Shown piece by piece: positions 48,806 to 58,610 of a stretch of 64,000 nucleotides of DNA. Each line of letters begins with the position of its first letter. Within the stretch, counting starts at the first letter, position 1. Below the pieces are notes generated by a model that ran no database searches, was not told where the DNA came from, and saw only the letters and a list, made by a program, of their open reading frames with translations. Origin of the DNA: Poecilobothrus nobilitatus (taxonomy: Eukaryota > Arthropoda > Insecta > Diptera > Dolichopodidae); assembly GCA_947095535.1 (NCBI GenBank), contig OX352773.1, forward strand, positions 209,208,093-209,272,092. Reading direction: 5' to 3'. The translations under genes and the position numbers were made by a program.

Positions 48806-49535
48806 CTAGATAAATCCGGCGTAGCATACGCCGGTCTCGTAATCTAGAAAATGTTTTAGTATACTTCTAATATATGTTCTAATATACTTTTAAATGTCTA
48901 AAGTCGTAAGAAATTCACTATTTTTTTTTTTAAGTGAAATAACAAAATTGAATACTTTTTGTATGGGGAGATTTTCAAAATTAATTATTTTTCATATGGA
49001 AATGTGAATATTTAATTTTTTTTTTAATGAAATTGGTATATATATGTATGTGTGGGCACACTGTAAATATTAATAGTTGGATTCAAAATCAGAGTATTCC
49101 GCTTTTCCAGAATATTTATACCCATATATGCATGTCTATGCAAGATTTTGTAATTTCGGGTTTTTAATTTTCGGGATTTTCTTTGCGGTATTTTGAATTT
49201 GGATTTTTCATTTTCGGGATTACGTACCTAATCCTATAAATTTTTAATTTTTTTTATTTGCTTTTTTTGTTTTTTTTTTTAATGCATTTCTCTGTCACAT
49301 AAAAATTACACAGCCTTTCCTGTTCAGGCGTGGCTGTAAATGTCGTAAAGGGGAATAACTATTACGACGTGTGTGGGACTCGAACCCACACTCCCTCGGT
49401 GTTTACAGCGTATTTTATACGCTCTTACCCACTAGGCCCCTTTTTTTCTGTTATGTTTTTCTGTTATTCTATTAGTTTCTGCTATTAAAAATGTTATTGT
49501 TGCAAACGTAAATATTAAATAGAAAAACTTCTAAA
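48806..49535 (+). mobile_element. Dispersed family F, copy 2, interrupted by a SINE
   Basis: Starts 'TACTAGATAAATCCGGCG' and continues 'TAGCATACGCCGGTCTCGTA', then skips the ribozyme-like region by deletion, then 'AAAATTAATTATTTTTCATA', 'TTGGATTCAAAATCAGAGTA' and the GGGATTTT minisatellite. At 49270 the T-run is interrupted by a SINE1 copy, and F resumes at 49441 with 'TTTTTTTCTGTTATG', 'TTATTGTTGCAAACG', 'ATATAAAAGCC'. Confidence 0.72.
49270..49440 (-). mobile_element. tRNA-derived SINE, family SINE1 (copy e) inside family F
   Basis: Minus-strand SINE with a well-kept B-box (CGAACCCACACTCCC on plus), 'CAGCGTATTTTATACGC', body and A-tail. Head is slightly shortened. The flanking family F sequence resumes on both sides in a T-run, with CTTTTTTT on each side as a likely short target duplication. 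Confidence 0.82.
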
Positions 49536-51330
49536 TATAAAAGCCTCAAAAATTGTATTAAAGTCATACATGATTATCGAACTTATACACTATATTTGAA
49601 TATTTTATTTCGTTGGAATAATGAGCAGTTACTTAAATTTGAATTTCAAAAATCTTTTCGTGAAGGAGGGAAATCCATCTTAATAAAAACATTAAAAAAA
49701 TGGCAAAAGCTATCAATCAAATTGAAATGTACATAATTTTAATAATTGAGATGATAATAATTTCTTGTAATATTATAAGACTAATCAAATCACTAATAAA
49801 TCTTATTACATTTACTGATTCTTTTCGTATTTTTCTGTCTCGTGATCACATTTCTTTCCATCATTTTTTTTTTATTTATCTATATGTTTTTCCAATTTTT
49901 TCTAATCGCAAATATTTACCAAACGCAAAACAAAAACAAAAAACTAAATATGATGATAAAAATAAAGCAAATGACATCGAAATACCAAAAAACAAAAAAC
50001 ATTTTAATGTTCTTGAAAAAAAAAAACAAATCAAAAAAATTTGGTAAAAAAAAATTGTTTTAAATCTCAACACTTGCATTCATTTTTATTTAAACCCTGT
50101 CTGAATACTTTTTTTTAACATTTAGTGCAAAAAAAATAAATTTTCTTTTTTTATTTTCAATTTAAAAAGTAATACTATATAAAACATAAAAAAACGAAAA
50201 AAAAAACTCTAACATAAACTTTTCTTTCCTTCTCCTCAAATGATCGTATATATACCAAAAAACACGATTACCAAAGAAAAAAAACAACACGAACAAAATC
50301 ACCACCAAATTCTACTTTCGTATTTGAAAATGAAAAGGCAAAGAAAAACAAAAAAAAAAAATCATAATTTTCATGATTTTTTCATGAAAGAAAAATAACT
50401 TTCCTTCTTTTTTTGTCTTTATCATCATCATCAGAAGAGTTCTACTTTAGTACTTTTAGTATTTTTTATTTTTCCTTCCAAATTTTTGTTTTTTTTTTTA
50501 AATTTCATCTGTTCTAATCATTTTGATTTCTAAAACACTACATATACTACCAAATACATACATATTTTATATATATATATATATATAAATATGTACTTAA
50601 ATATGTTTTTTTATATAAATTTAGAATATTTTATGAATACTAACGCAAAAAAATATTAGGCTTACCAGATGAAAATTTTATATTATTAATAAATAATGAA
50701 AAAACAAAAATATTTTGATTTTTCACAACATAATACAAATCAAGTTGAACTTGTGATTAATTTCATTAAATCATAATATACTAATTAAAAAAAGAAAAAT
50801 ATAAAAATGCATAATGCATTTTAAAATGCATAAAGTATATATAGTCAAAGAAAAATTCGTACAAGATCCTATTAAAGATCCTAAAATTGTTGAAATGGAA
50901 TTAAAATTATGTTAGAAAATGTTTAAATTTTTATTTAGAAGAATTTAGAGAAAAATATATTATTTTAAATAATCAATTTATTTTGGTATTTTGTTATGCA
51001 CTATTCCAAACAAATCCATTTCTCTTTATATTTTTAACCATATTCTATTATTTATTTCTGAAATTTTTTCCCGACATTTTTCCCATATATAGAGATAAGG
51101 TAAAATAAGTATGAGTAAAATTATTTACCTTGGCAAAAAATGAGTAAAATTATTTACCTTGCAACAGTTGTGATTTCGTGATAACTTTTTTGAAAACTGT
51201 GACCCCCTTTAATAAAAACCAAAGATAAATTGAACTAATATTATTTACGGTCAAAGCTATAAATTGTTTTCAAGTTAACAAAATATATTAATGGTTTTTA
51301 CAAATTATAGAAATAATAAAAAGAAAAATG
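49536..51330. other. A+T-rich stretch, nothing recognised
   Basis: Homopolymer-rich with a (TA)n run at about 50570-50587. The longest frame, 115 codons at 49700, is of low complexity (Ile/Lys/Phe-rich) and has no recognisable domain. A 'TGAGTAAAATTATTTACCTT' unit is duplicated at about 51111-51160. Confidence 0.6.
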
Positions 51331-51524
51331 TACTTCGGTGTTCTAGTGGGTAAGATCGTATAACATACGTTGTAAACATCGAAGGAGTGTGGTTTTGAAT
51401 CCCACACACATCGTAAGAATAATTCCCCCCTATACGACATTTACAGCCATGCCTTAAAAGGAAATGTTGTGTAATTTCCTTGTCACGTTTATGTGGCAGC
51501 GGAATAAATTTAAAAAAAAAAAAA
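51331..51524 (+). mobile_element. tRNA-derived SINE, family SINE1 (copy f)
   Basis: Full layout on the plus strand: head 'TTCGGTGTTCTAGTGGGTAA', 'GATCGTATAACATACGTTGT', 'GAAGGAGTGTGGTTTTGAAT' (B-box with a T change), body 'CCTTAAAAGGAAATGTTGTG', 'TTATGTGGCAGCGGAATAAA' and poly-A tail. Moderately diverged. Confidence 0.78.
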
Positions 51525-51957
51525 TATTGGTAACTTCAATACAAAATATAATAATTATTTTTAAATAACCCATCAGAAACCTACAACAATGAAATGAATA
51601 AAAAAAAATTCTTTTCATCTTTTTTTTTTATAACTATATAAAAAAACATAACAATTTCGTTTTATTTTGATAATAATGACTACAATTTATGATTACAAGT
51701 ATATGCTCATATACAAACACATATACGTACATATAGATATTACATATATTCTTTTTATATAATATATTATGTTATATAAATCTATATATTATATATATAT
51801 ATATATATTTTTTAAATCTATAATTCAGAAACAGAAACACTTGTTTAAGATTTTCTGTTGAACAGGCTTCTATAGTGATAAAAGTGAGAAATAAATGAAA
51901 AATTCAACAAAAAAAAATAGTATTAAACATTTTAAGGAAGATAAAAAAATTTTATAT
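51525..51957. other. A+T-rich stretch with TA microsatellite
   Basis: (AT)n run at about 51790-51810; nothing else is seen. Confidence 0.6.
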
Positions 51958-53192
51958 AAAAACGAGGAAGACTACAGTTGACTTTGTCAACTCTTAGATA
52001 CCCGTACGAACCGTTAGTATGTTCACAGTCACTCTGCCTACAATATTATTTTTTTAATATTTTAGTATTTAAAATAATTTGGGTGAATTTTATAATTTCT
52101 AGAACTATGGGTTATTCAAACTATATGTTTATACATTCTTCAAAAGCAGATTCTAACCTTCCACATAACGATTATCAATCCAAAACTTTTCCAAATATTC
52201 TATAGTACCATTTAATACTAAGCGGTAAATGTATATTAAATTTACTTAGTACAAAATAGTAAATATAATTTTAAATATTATATTATATTATATTTAAATA
52301 TTCCATTGACAGACTAATTTCTTATAAGTACAATAAAATACATATATGTATGTAAATACGGCGCTATATAATATACATATATACTCTAATCATTCATTCA
52401 CTAGTGACATATACGATATGTAAATAAACATGATATTATATAAGTATGTATATATATCAATATCATATAAATAAAAATTCTTCAAGCAACCGTTTTGTTG
52501 TTTATTTATTTACATTTTTATGTACTACGCATTATATCCTCAACAATTTCAAATTATCGAGTAAAACAAAATGCAAAAAAATGCAAACCGTTTAGAAGAT
52601 TTTGCAAAATTTGAGTTTCGCATAACGGTAAATTAAGGCACCGTATGTCACAAATATATATTTATTGTATATATACTTTTAAAGCTAATAAAAGTAGTAA
52701 TCGTTTGGCGTTTTCAAAATGAAGATATACCTTATACAACTTGTGCTATAACAATTTAAATATAGAGCTTTTTTGAACCTTTGGGGAGCTGTAGCTCCGT
52801 AACGGGTGGGGCTACAAAAAAAGTTATTAAAAATAAAATTAATATTTTTGTGAGATCTATCAGCAGTTAAAATTTCATAGCTCTATTTCAAAAAAAATGT
52901 AGGGATCTAAAAGTTAGGTGTTCGAGAGCTACCCTAAGGCTTGGTCCAAACTCAACCAAAAAAAATAGGGAACCTACAAATTACTCCCAGAATATTTTGT
53001 GTAAATTTCAAGATTCTAGCTTTCTTAGTTTTTGAGTTAGCGTGCTGACGGACGGACATGGCTCAAAAGTCTTAGAATTTTTTTCTGATCCGATCCATAC
53101 CTTTGAAGGTATATCTAGCTCGTTTATTTCGAGGTGTTACAAACGGAGGAGTAATTATATTATACCCGATCCTATCGTACGGGTATAAAAAA
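51958..53192 (+). mobile_element. TIR family E, internally deleted copy 1
   Basis: Starts 'AAACGAGGAAGACTACAGTT', then inverted-repeat start ATACCCGTACGA; ends 'ATCGTACGGGTATAAAAAA'. Compared with the copy at 55083 it lacks about 330 bases: the sequence jumps from 'ATCGAGTAAAACAAAATG' to 'AACCGTTTAGAAG' near 52572-52600. The right third holds 'GGGGAGCTGTAGCTCCGTAA', 'GAGTTAGCGTGCTGACGGAC' and 'ATATCTAGCTCG'. No coding region. Confidence 0.82.
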
Positions 53193-53640
53193 TGGGAGCG
53201 CTACGAATGCTCGTATCTCAAAATCTCTGTTTTTAAAATCTCGTTTTTTAAAATCTCGTTTTATCAAAATCTCAGTAAATCTCTAGAATATTTATATATA
53301 TGTATACGTAAGATCCTGAATTATGATGGATTTTAGAGTTGGATTCAAAATCATAGTATTCTCTTTTTCCAGAATATTTATATGTATCTATATGTGCGAT
53401 TGTAGCGGTAGCCTCAATACTTCAAAGGCTTTCATTTTGCAAAATGTATATGAAAAAAAATCAGTAGATATTTTAGAGTTTAAATATCCCACCTCTGACA
53501 TTCATATCTTTCTTGTTCAAATGGTGCTAAAAATAAAAACATTAAAGAAAAGCAAAAAAAAGGAGTTTTTAAGGAACCAGATTATGATAAAACGAGATTT
53601 TGAGATACCAGCATTTGTACCCAACCCAAAAAAAAAATAT
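53193..53640. repeat. F-related foldback segment
   Basis: Inverted arms: 'CGAATGCTCGTATCTCAAAA' (near 53204) and, at 53588-53621, the reverse complement of 'CAAATGCTGGTATCTCAAAA'. Inside are short AAAATCTCGTTTT tandem units (53218-53285) and the F-family phrase 'TTGGATTCAAAATCATAGTA' (53339). It abuts the right end of element E copy 1 directly. Confidence 0.55.
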
Positions 53641-53919
53641 ATCTTTAAAATAACTGTAAAATTATTACACTAAAACTTGAAAACGTTTTCTTTTTGATGT
53701 TATTGTAGTCGTTTTTTTTGAAATTGTAACAAAAATTTGATTTTAAAATAATTTTTTTAAAACTATTAATGAATTTTATTAAATCCTGAGATTTTTAATT
53801 TTAAAATTTAATTAATTTAACTTTGTCAGGAAACGAATTGCTAAAATGAAAATTAAATAAAACTTTCTTTTTAATTTTTATTTGATTTTCTATAGAATCA
53901 TAATTTTACTCATATTATA

Positions 53920-54587
53920 TTTTTATACCCGTATGAACTATGTTCAATGGTATAATAAATTTGCCATTACGTTTGTAACACCTTAAAGGCGTCGAGCTAA
54001 ATATAGTGTCAAAGGTATGGATCGGCTCAGAATCGAATCCTGAGTCGATTAAGTCATGTACGTCCGTCCGCCCGTCCGCATGATAACTCAAAAAATAAAG
54101 GAACTAGGAGGCCGAAATTTTTTTTACGTCACTTTTGCAAAATTGTTAGTTTTGCTAATTAAATCCAGCATTTCGTTCGAGTAGCTGCCATACAACTTCT
54201 TTCTTTAAATGGAAATAACTCAGTATCTATTCAAGCTAGGTATCTAAAATTTTGCAAATGATGATCAAGTTTTATGGCAACAACTTCTGTAAAAATTTGT
54301 TTGTGATGGCACGACAGGTTTGGGTAGGTGCCATACAACTTCTCTTTTTAAATGAAAATAACTCAGTGTGTACTAAAGCTAGGAACCTGAAATTTAGTAA
54401 AGAGGTGTCGAGTTACATGGCAACAATTTTCGTAAAATTTGGTTGGTCTAGAGCAGCCGGTTCAGGCTTCTTGCATCTGTGGGAACTTAATGAAGCTAGG
54501 GGTCTGAAATCTTACAAATGATGATCAAATGATGATCTTGCACCTCTTGGAACTTAATGAAGCTAGGCGTCTAAATGATGAGTAAAA
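53920..54587 (-). mobile_element. TIR family C, copy 4 (one end missing)
   Basis: Left end 'TATACCCGTATGAACTATGT', CGTCCGTCCGCCCGTCCGC microsatellite at 54060-54080, then modules with 'CAGTATCTATTCAAGCTAGG' and 'GATCAAGTTTTATGGCAACA'. It ends in a shuffled or duplicated GATGATCAAATGATGATC stretch near 54520, without the AACGAGG end. The frame at 54252-54521 aligns with that of copy 2. Confidence 0.78.
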
Positions 54588-54759
54588 AGATGGTAATACG
54601 TTCTAAACAAGATGGTAAATGGTAATACCTATAAAAATTTATTTAAGTAAAATGTGATTTATTTAAGAAGTTGGAAATTTTAAAATTATATTAATGCAAA
54701 TTATACAAACACAAATATATAATATTAATTAGGGAGTAATATCTTCTATTATATAAAAG
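54588..54759. other. Short A+T-rich spacer
   Basis: Contains a doubled AGATGGTAA (54589 and 54610) and no other feature. Confidence 0.5.
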
Positions 54760-55082
54760 CCATAATCGTTTGCAACAATAATATTTTTCATAGCAAAAAC
54801 TAATAGTGCATATAACAGAAAAAAAGAATAAAAAAAATTAAAAATTTATAGAGTTGGGTACGTAATCCCGAAAATCAAAATCCCAAATTCAAAATCTTGA
54901 TTTTACGAAATACCGAAAAATCAAAATCCCGAAGATCAAAATCTCGAAAAACAAAATCCCGGAAATTAAACCCCGCATTCACGAAATTCCGAAAAACAAA
55001 ATCCCGAAATTAATAATCTGAATAACTATTAATACTTATAGTAAGTATACCTACACATATATACCAATTTCATTTAAAAAAA

Positions 55083-56664
55083 ACGAGGAAGAATACAGTT
55101 GACTTTGTCAACTCTTAGATACCCGTACGAACCGTTAGTATGTTCACAGCCTGTCACTCTGCTTACAATATTATTTTTTTAATATTTTAGTATTTTAAAA
55201 TAATTTGGGTGAATTTTATAATTTCTAGAACTATGGGTTGTACATATATTCAAACTATATGTTTATATGTACATTCTTCAACAGCAGATTCTAACCTTCC
55301 ACATAACGATTATCAATCCAAAACTTTTTCAAATATTCTATAGTACCATTTAATACTAAGCGGTAAATGTATATTAAATTTACTAAGTACAAAACAGTAA
55401 ATATAATTTTAAATATTATATTATATTATATTTAAATATTCCATTGATAGAATAATTTCTTATAAGTACAATAAAATACATATATGTATGTAAATACGGC
55501 GCTATATAATATACATCTATACTCTTATCATTCATTCACTAGTGACATATACGATATGTAAATAAACATGATATTATATAAGTATGTATATATATCAATA
55601 TCATATAAATAAAAATTCTTCAAGCAACCGTTATGTTGTTTATTTAATTACATTTTTTTGTACTACGCATTATATCCTCAACAATTTCAAATTATCGAGT
55701 AAAACAAAATGGAAAAAATTCGTTAAAGAAATTTGTTAGAAAATTTGAAAAAATCAAGTAACACTTTCGTCAATTATAAAGTAACCCTATATTATTAAAA
55801 AAAGTTGTTAACAGAAATAAAAATATAATGTTGGAGCTTTAATTTTTGTGTATTACTTCAAAAAAATTTTAACAGGTGTTCAAGTTACAGGTGTTTAAAA
55901 ATAGGAAATTTTCAGTTTTTGACCCCTTACAGCTCCTAAACAGGGGGTGATACAAAAAAAATTTCTGAAATGACTCATACTAATTTTCCAAGATCTAACT
56001 TCTGTCAAAATTTCAAGTTTTCAACTTTAACCGTTTAGAAGATGGAAGGGTTAAAGAATTTTGCAAAATTTGAGTTTCGCATAACGGTAAATTAATACAC
56101 CGTATGCCAAAATTATATATTTATTGTATATAAACTTTTAAAGCTAATGAAAGTAGTAATCGTTTGGCGTTTTCAAAATAAAGATATACCTTATACAACT
56201 TGTGCTATAATAATTTAAATATAGAGCTTTTTTGAACCTTTGGGGAGCTGTAGCTCCGTAACGGATGGGGCTAAAAAAAAAAGTTATTAAAAATAAAATT
56301 AATATTTTTGTGAGATCTATCAGTAGTTAAAATTTCATAGCTCTATTGCAAAAAAAATGTGGGGATCTAAAAGTTAGGTGTTCGAGAGCTACCCTAAGGC
56401 TTGGTCCAAACTCAACCAAAAAAAATAGGGAACCTACAAATTACTCTCAAAATATTTTGTGTAAATTTCAAGATTCTAGCTTTCTTAGTTTTTGAGTTAG
56501 CGTGCTGACGGACGGACGGACGGACGGACGGACATGGCTCAAAAGTCTTAGAATTTTTTTCTGATCCGATCCATACCTTTGAAGGTATATCTAGCTCGCT
56601 TATTTCGAGGTGTTACAAACGGAGGAGTAATTTTATTATAACCGATCCTATCGTACGGGTATAA
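55083..56664 (+). mobile_element. TIR family E, fuller copy 2, inserted in family F
   Basis: Starts 'ACGAGGAAGAATACAGTTGA', inverted-repeat start ATACCCGTACGA, end 'TCGTACGGGTATAAAAAA'. The region 55780-56300 is related to the core of family B ('CAAGTTACAGGTGTTTAAAA', 'GCTCCTAAACAGGGGGTGAT', 'CGCATAACGGTAAATTAA', 'GGAGCTGTAGCTCCGTAACG'). The right end (GACGGAC x several, ACATGGCTC, 'CTGATCCGATCCATACC', 'ATATCTAGCTCG') is related to family C. It is non-coding. Confidence 0.85.
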
Positions 56665-56929
56665 AAAATTAAATTTTCACATTTCCATATGAAAAATAAT
56701 TAATTTTGAAAACCTCCGCATACAAAAGTATTTAGACATTTTACTTAAAAAATAGTGACATTTAAATTGTGAATTTTATACGAATTTAGACTTTTTTATG
56801 TAAAAAAGATTATTTTTGAAGGAACGCCAAAACCCCACTACAAAATTTGTCTTTAGTTTTCTTAGTGTTGTTATCTACGTTTTTATGTTTATTTAAATTT
56901 ATTCTTATTCTTATTGTAAAAAGTTAAGT

Positions 56930-57010
56930 ATTCTTTCTGATGAAGGGAACATAGTTCTCAAAAAACGTTTTTAACGTAAATAAAAAATATATTAGAACAG
57001 AAAGATATTT
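56930..57010 (+). ncRNA. Hammerhead-ribozyme-like motif in family F
   Basis: CTGATGA at 56937-56943 is followed by a 6-bp stem with a 3-base loop (GGGAAC-ATA-GTTCTC, 56945-56959). Then comes AAAA where the hammerhead core has GAAA, then a second short stem ACGTT-TTT-AACGT (56965-56977), then GTA as a possible NUH cleavage triplet. This is the order core-stem II-core-stem III-cleavage site of a type I hammerhead with the short stem III known from Penelope-like elements. The core G12 is A here, so this copy is probably inactive. Stem I is only weakly supported (TCTTTCTG upstream, CAGAAAGA downstream). Confidence 0.5.
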
Positions 57011-57164
57011 CTTTTTATTTCATGTAAAAGTTAAGTGGCAAAAAATCAGCATTATTTCTAGATTACCAAGATACCAAAATTATTAGCCAATATTCTCGAT
57101 TGCCAGAATGGCGTATGCTATGCCGGGTTTATCTAGTATTTTATACTGACCCTATTAATTATAC

Positions 57165-58101
57165 TATTTTTAGCACAATTCCAAAAAAAATTTGAAAAAA
57201 TGTGCTTATTAGTTTCACTCTGTCCGTCCGTCCGTCCATCCGTCTGTTTGCAAAACTTCTACATCGTTTCTACATAGAGAAAAAAAATGTTAACCATAGG
57301 TAAGTTTCATAAAGAAATTAATGTTGTAGAACAACTTTTTCATGCCTCATCCATACGAAGCAGCAGCCCTTCAAACTTTGAAAAAGCCCTATTTTTAAAT
57401 GCGTATATCTCATGTTCTGCTTAACATTTTTTCCATCTGAAAACGACATTCAGCAGGAATATTTTTACCTTTGTAAATCAACATCAAAATTGTACAATTT
57501 TTTTTTAAATTTAGTATTTAAATTTACCGTTATGTGAAAACCAAATTTTACATGACAATTTTTTTCTACCTTCATAACTTTAGCACCTTTTTAGATAAGG
57601 AAATGAAATTTTGAGGGAAGAAAGAACTTTGAATTAGTATATGTAAGAGTTTTACAATCTAAAAACTCTAGAAGACCGATACTTTTCTTCCCTTTATAAA
57701 ACAATATCAAAATTATGCAATGCTTTGCAATTTACTATTTAAATTTTGCGTTATGTCAAGACAAGATTTTGCAAAATTTTTTTCCTGCATAAATCTGTTA
57801 TCTCTGCACGCTTTTCGTTAGAACTTTAAAATTGAAATTTTGCTATTTTTAAACATCTGTAACTTACGCACCTGTAAATATTTTTCAAACTTTAACTATT
57901 TAATTTTACATATTGTGTTAATGGTTTTTCTTAATTATGTAGAGTTCCCTTAAAATTCAAGAAAGTATCTCTTAATTTTCCACATTTTTTTCTTATTATA
58001 TGAAATTTTCAAATTTTGGTGAAGAGTTACCATTCTAAACAGTTTGTATTGTCTTTTAGAAATGTACGCTTTTAAAAACAGTTGGTTTACATTCTGCCTT
58101 C
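57165..58101 (-). mobile_element. TIR family B, copy 6
   Basis: Left end 'TTTAGCACAATTCCAAAAAA', CACTCTGTCCGTCCGTCCG, 'TTACCGTTATGTGAAAACC', 'TTTTGCGTTATGTCAAGAC' (second module), right end 'AGTTGGTTTACATTCTGCC'. Lies directly beside family F copy 3. Internal modules are shortened. Confidence 0.8.
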
Positions 58102-58425
58102 TGCTTTAATTACTTTTAAATATTTCAATGTAACTAAAGTTAAGGTGCAGATCTCTTTTGCCAATTCTTTCTTATCCATTCTGAAAACAATTGAAAAAAG
58201 ATTTTTAAAATTTAACAAAATTTTAAAATTAAATTTAGCACAAACACAGACAGGCCTTATATGATTAAGTGACTTTTGAAAACAAAAATTCTCCATATGA
58301 TTTAAACATAATTCGGATATTATTTTTTCTCAAATTTTTGAATATACCATCTTGATACATATATATTTATGTATATTCACAAATTTCCAGTCAAACTTAG
58401 AGCCGGATAATAGCGACATTATGTC
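58102..58425. other. A+T-rich spacer
   Basis: No recognised feature; frames here on both strands are chance frames overlapping the end of B copy 6. Confidence 0.55.
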
Positions 58426-58610
58426 CTTTAGTTTATTCCCCTGTCACATAAATGTGACAAGAAAAATACACAGCCTTTTCTTTCCAGGAGTGATTGTAAA
58501 TGTCGTAAAGGGGAATAATTTTTACAACTTGTCTGAGATTCGAACCCACACTTCCTCGATATTTACAACGTATTTTATACGCTCTTATCGATTAGGCCAC
58601 CCGAGCCTCC
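58426..58610 (-). mobile_element. tRNA-derived SINE, family SINE1 (copy g)
   Basis: Minus-strand copy with body 'TGTCACATAAATGTGACAAG' (plus-strand reading), 'AAATGTCGTAAAGGGGAATA', B-box 'GAGATTCGAACCCACACT', 'TTACAACGTATTTTATACGC' and head 'AGGCCACCCGAGCC'. The T-run tail is mostly lost. Confidence 0.78.

Larger units (their letters stand above)
54760..57140 (-). mobile_element. Dispersed family F, copy 3, split by element E
   Basis: Left part 54760-55082 is the reverse complement of the right half of F (starts 'CATAATCGTTTGCAACAATA', then a minisatellite of AAAATCCCGAAA units at 54860-55010). Right part from about 56665 to 57140 is the left half of F, ending 'GGCGTATGCTATGCCGGGTT' and 'TATCTAGTATT'. 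Element E fills the gap exactly at the A-run where copies 1 and 2 are continuous. This copy alone preserves the whole ribozyme-like motif. Confidence 0.78.

Noticed and set aside
49700..50047. Longest open frame on the plus strand (115 codons)
   Set aside because: Composition is dominated by Ile, Lys and Phe from A/T runs, there is no domain or codon bias, and overlapping frames on both strands are also open. It looks like chance.
53323..53673. 116-codon plus-strand frame
   Set aside because: It lies over an F-related repeat with inverted arms; no protein family is recognisable.
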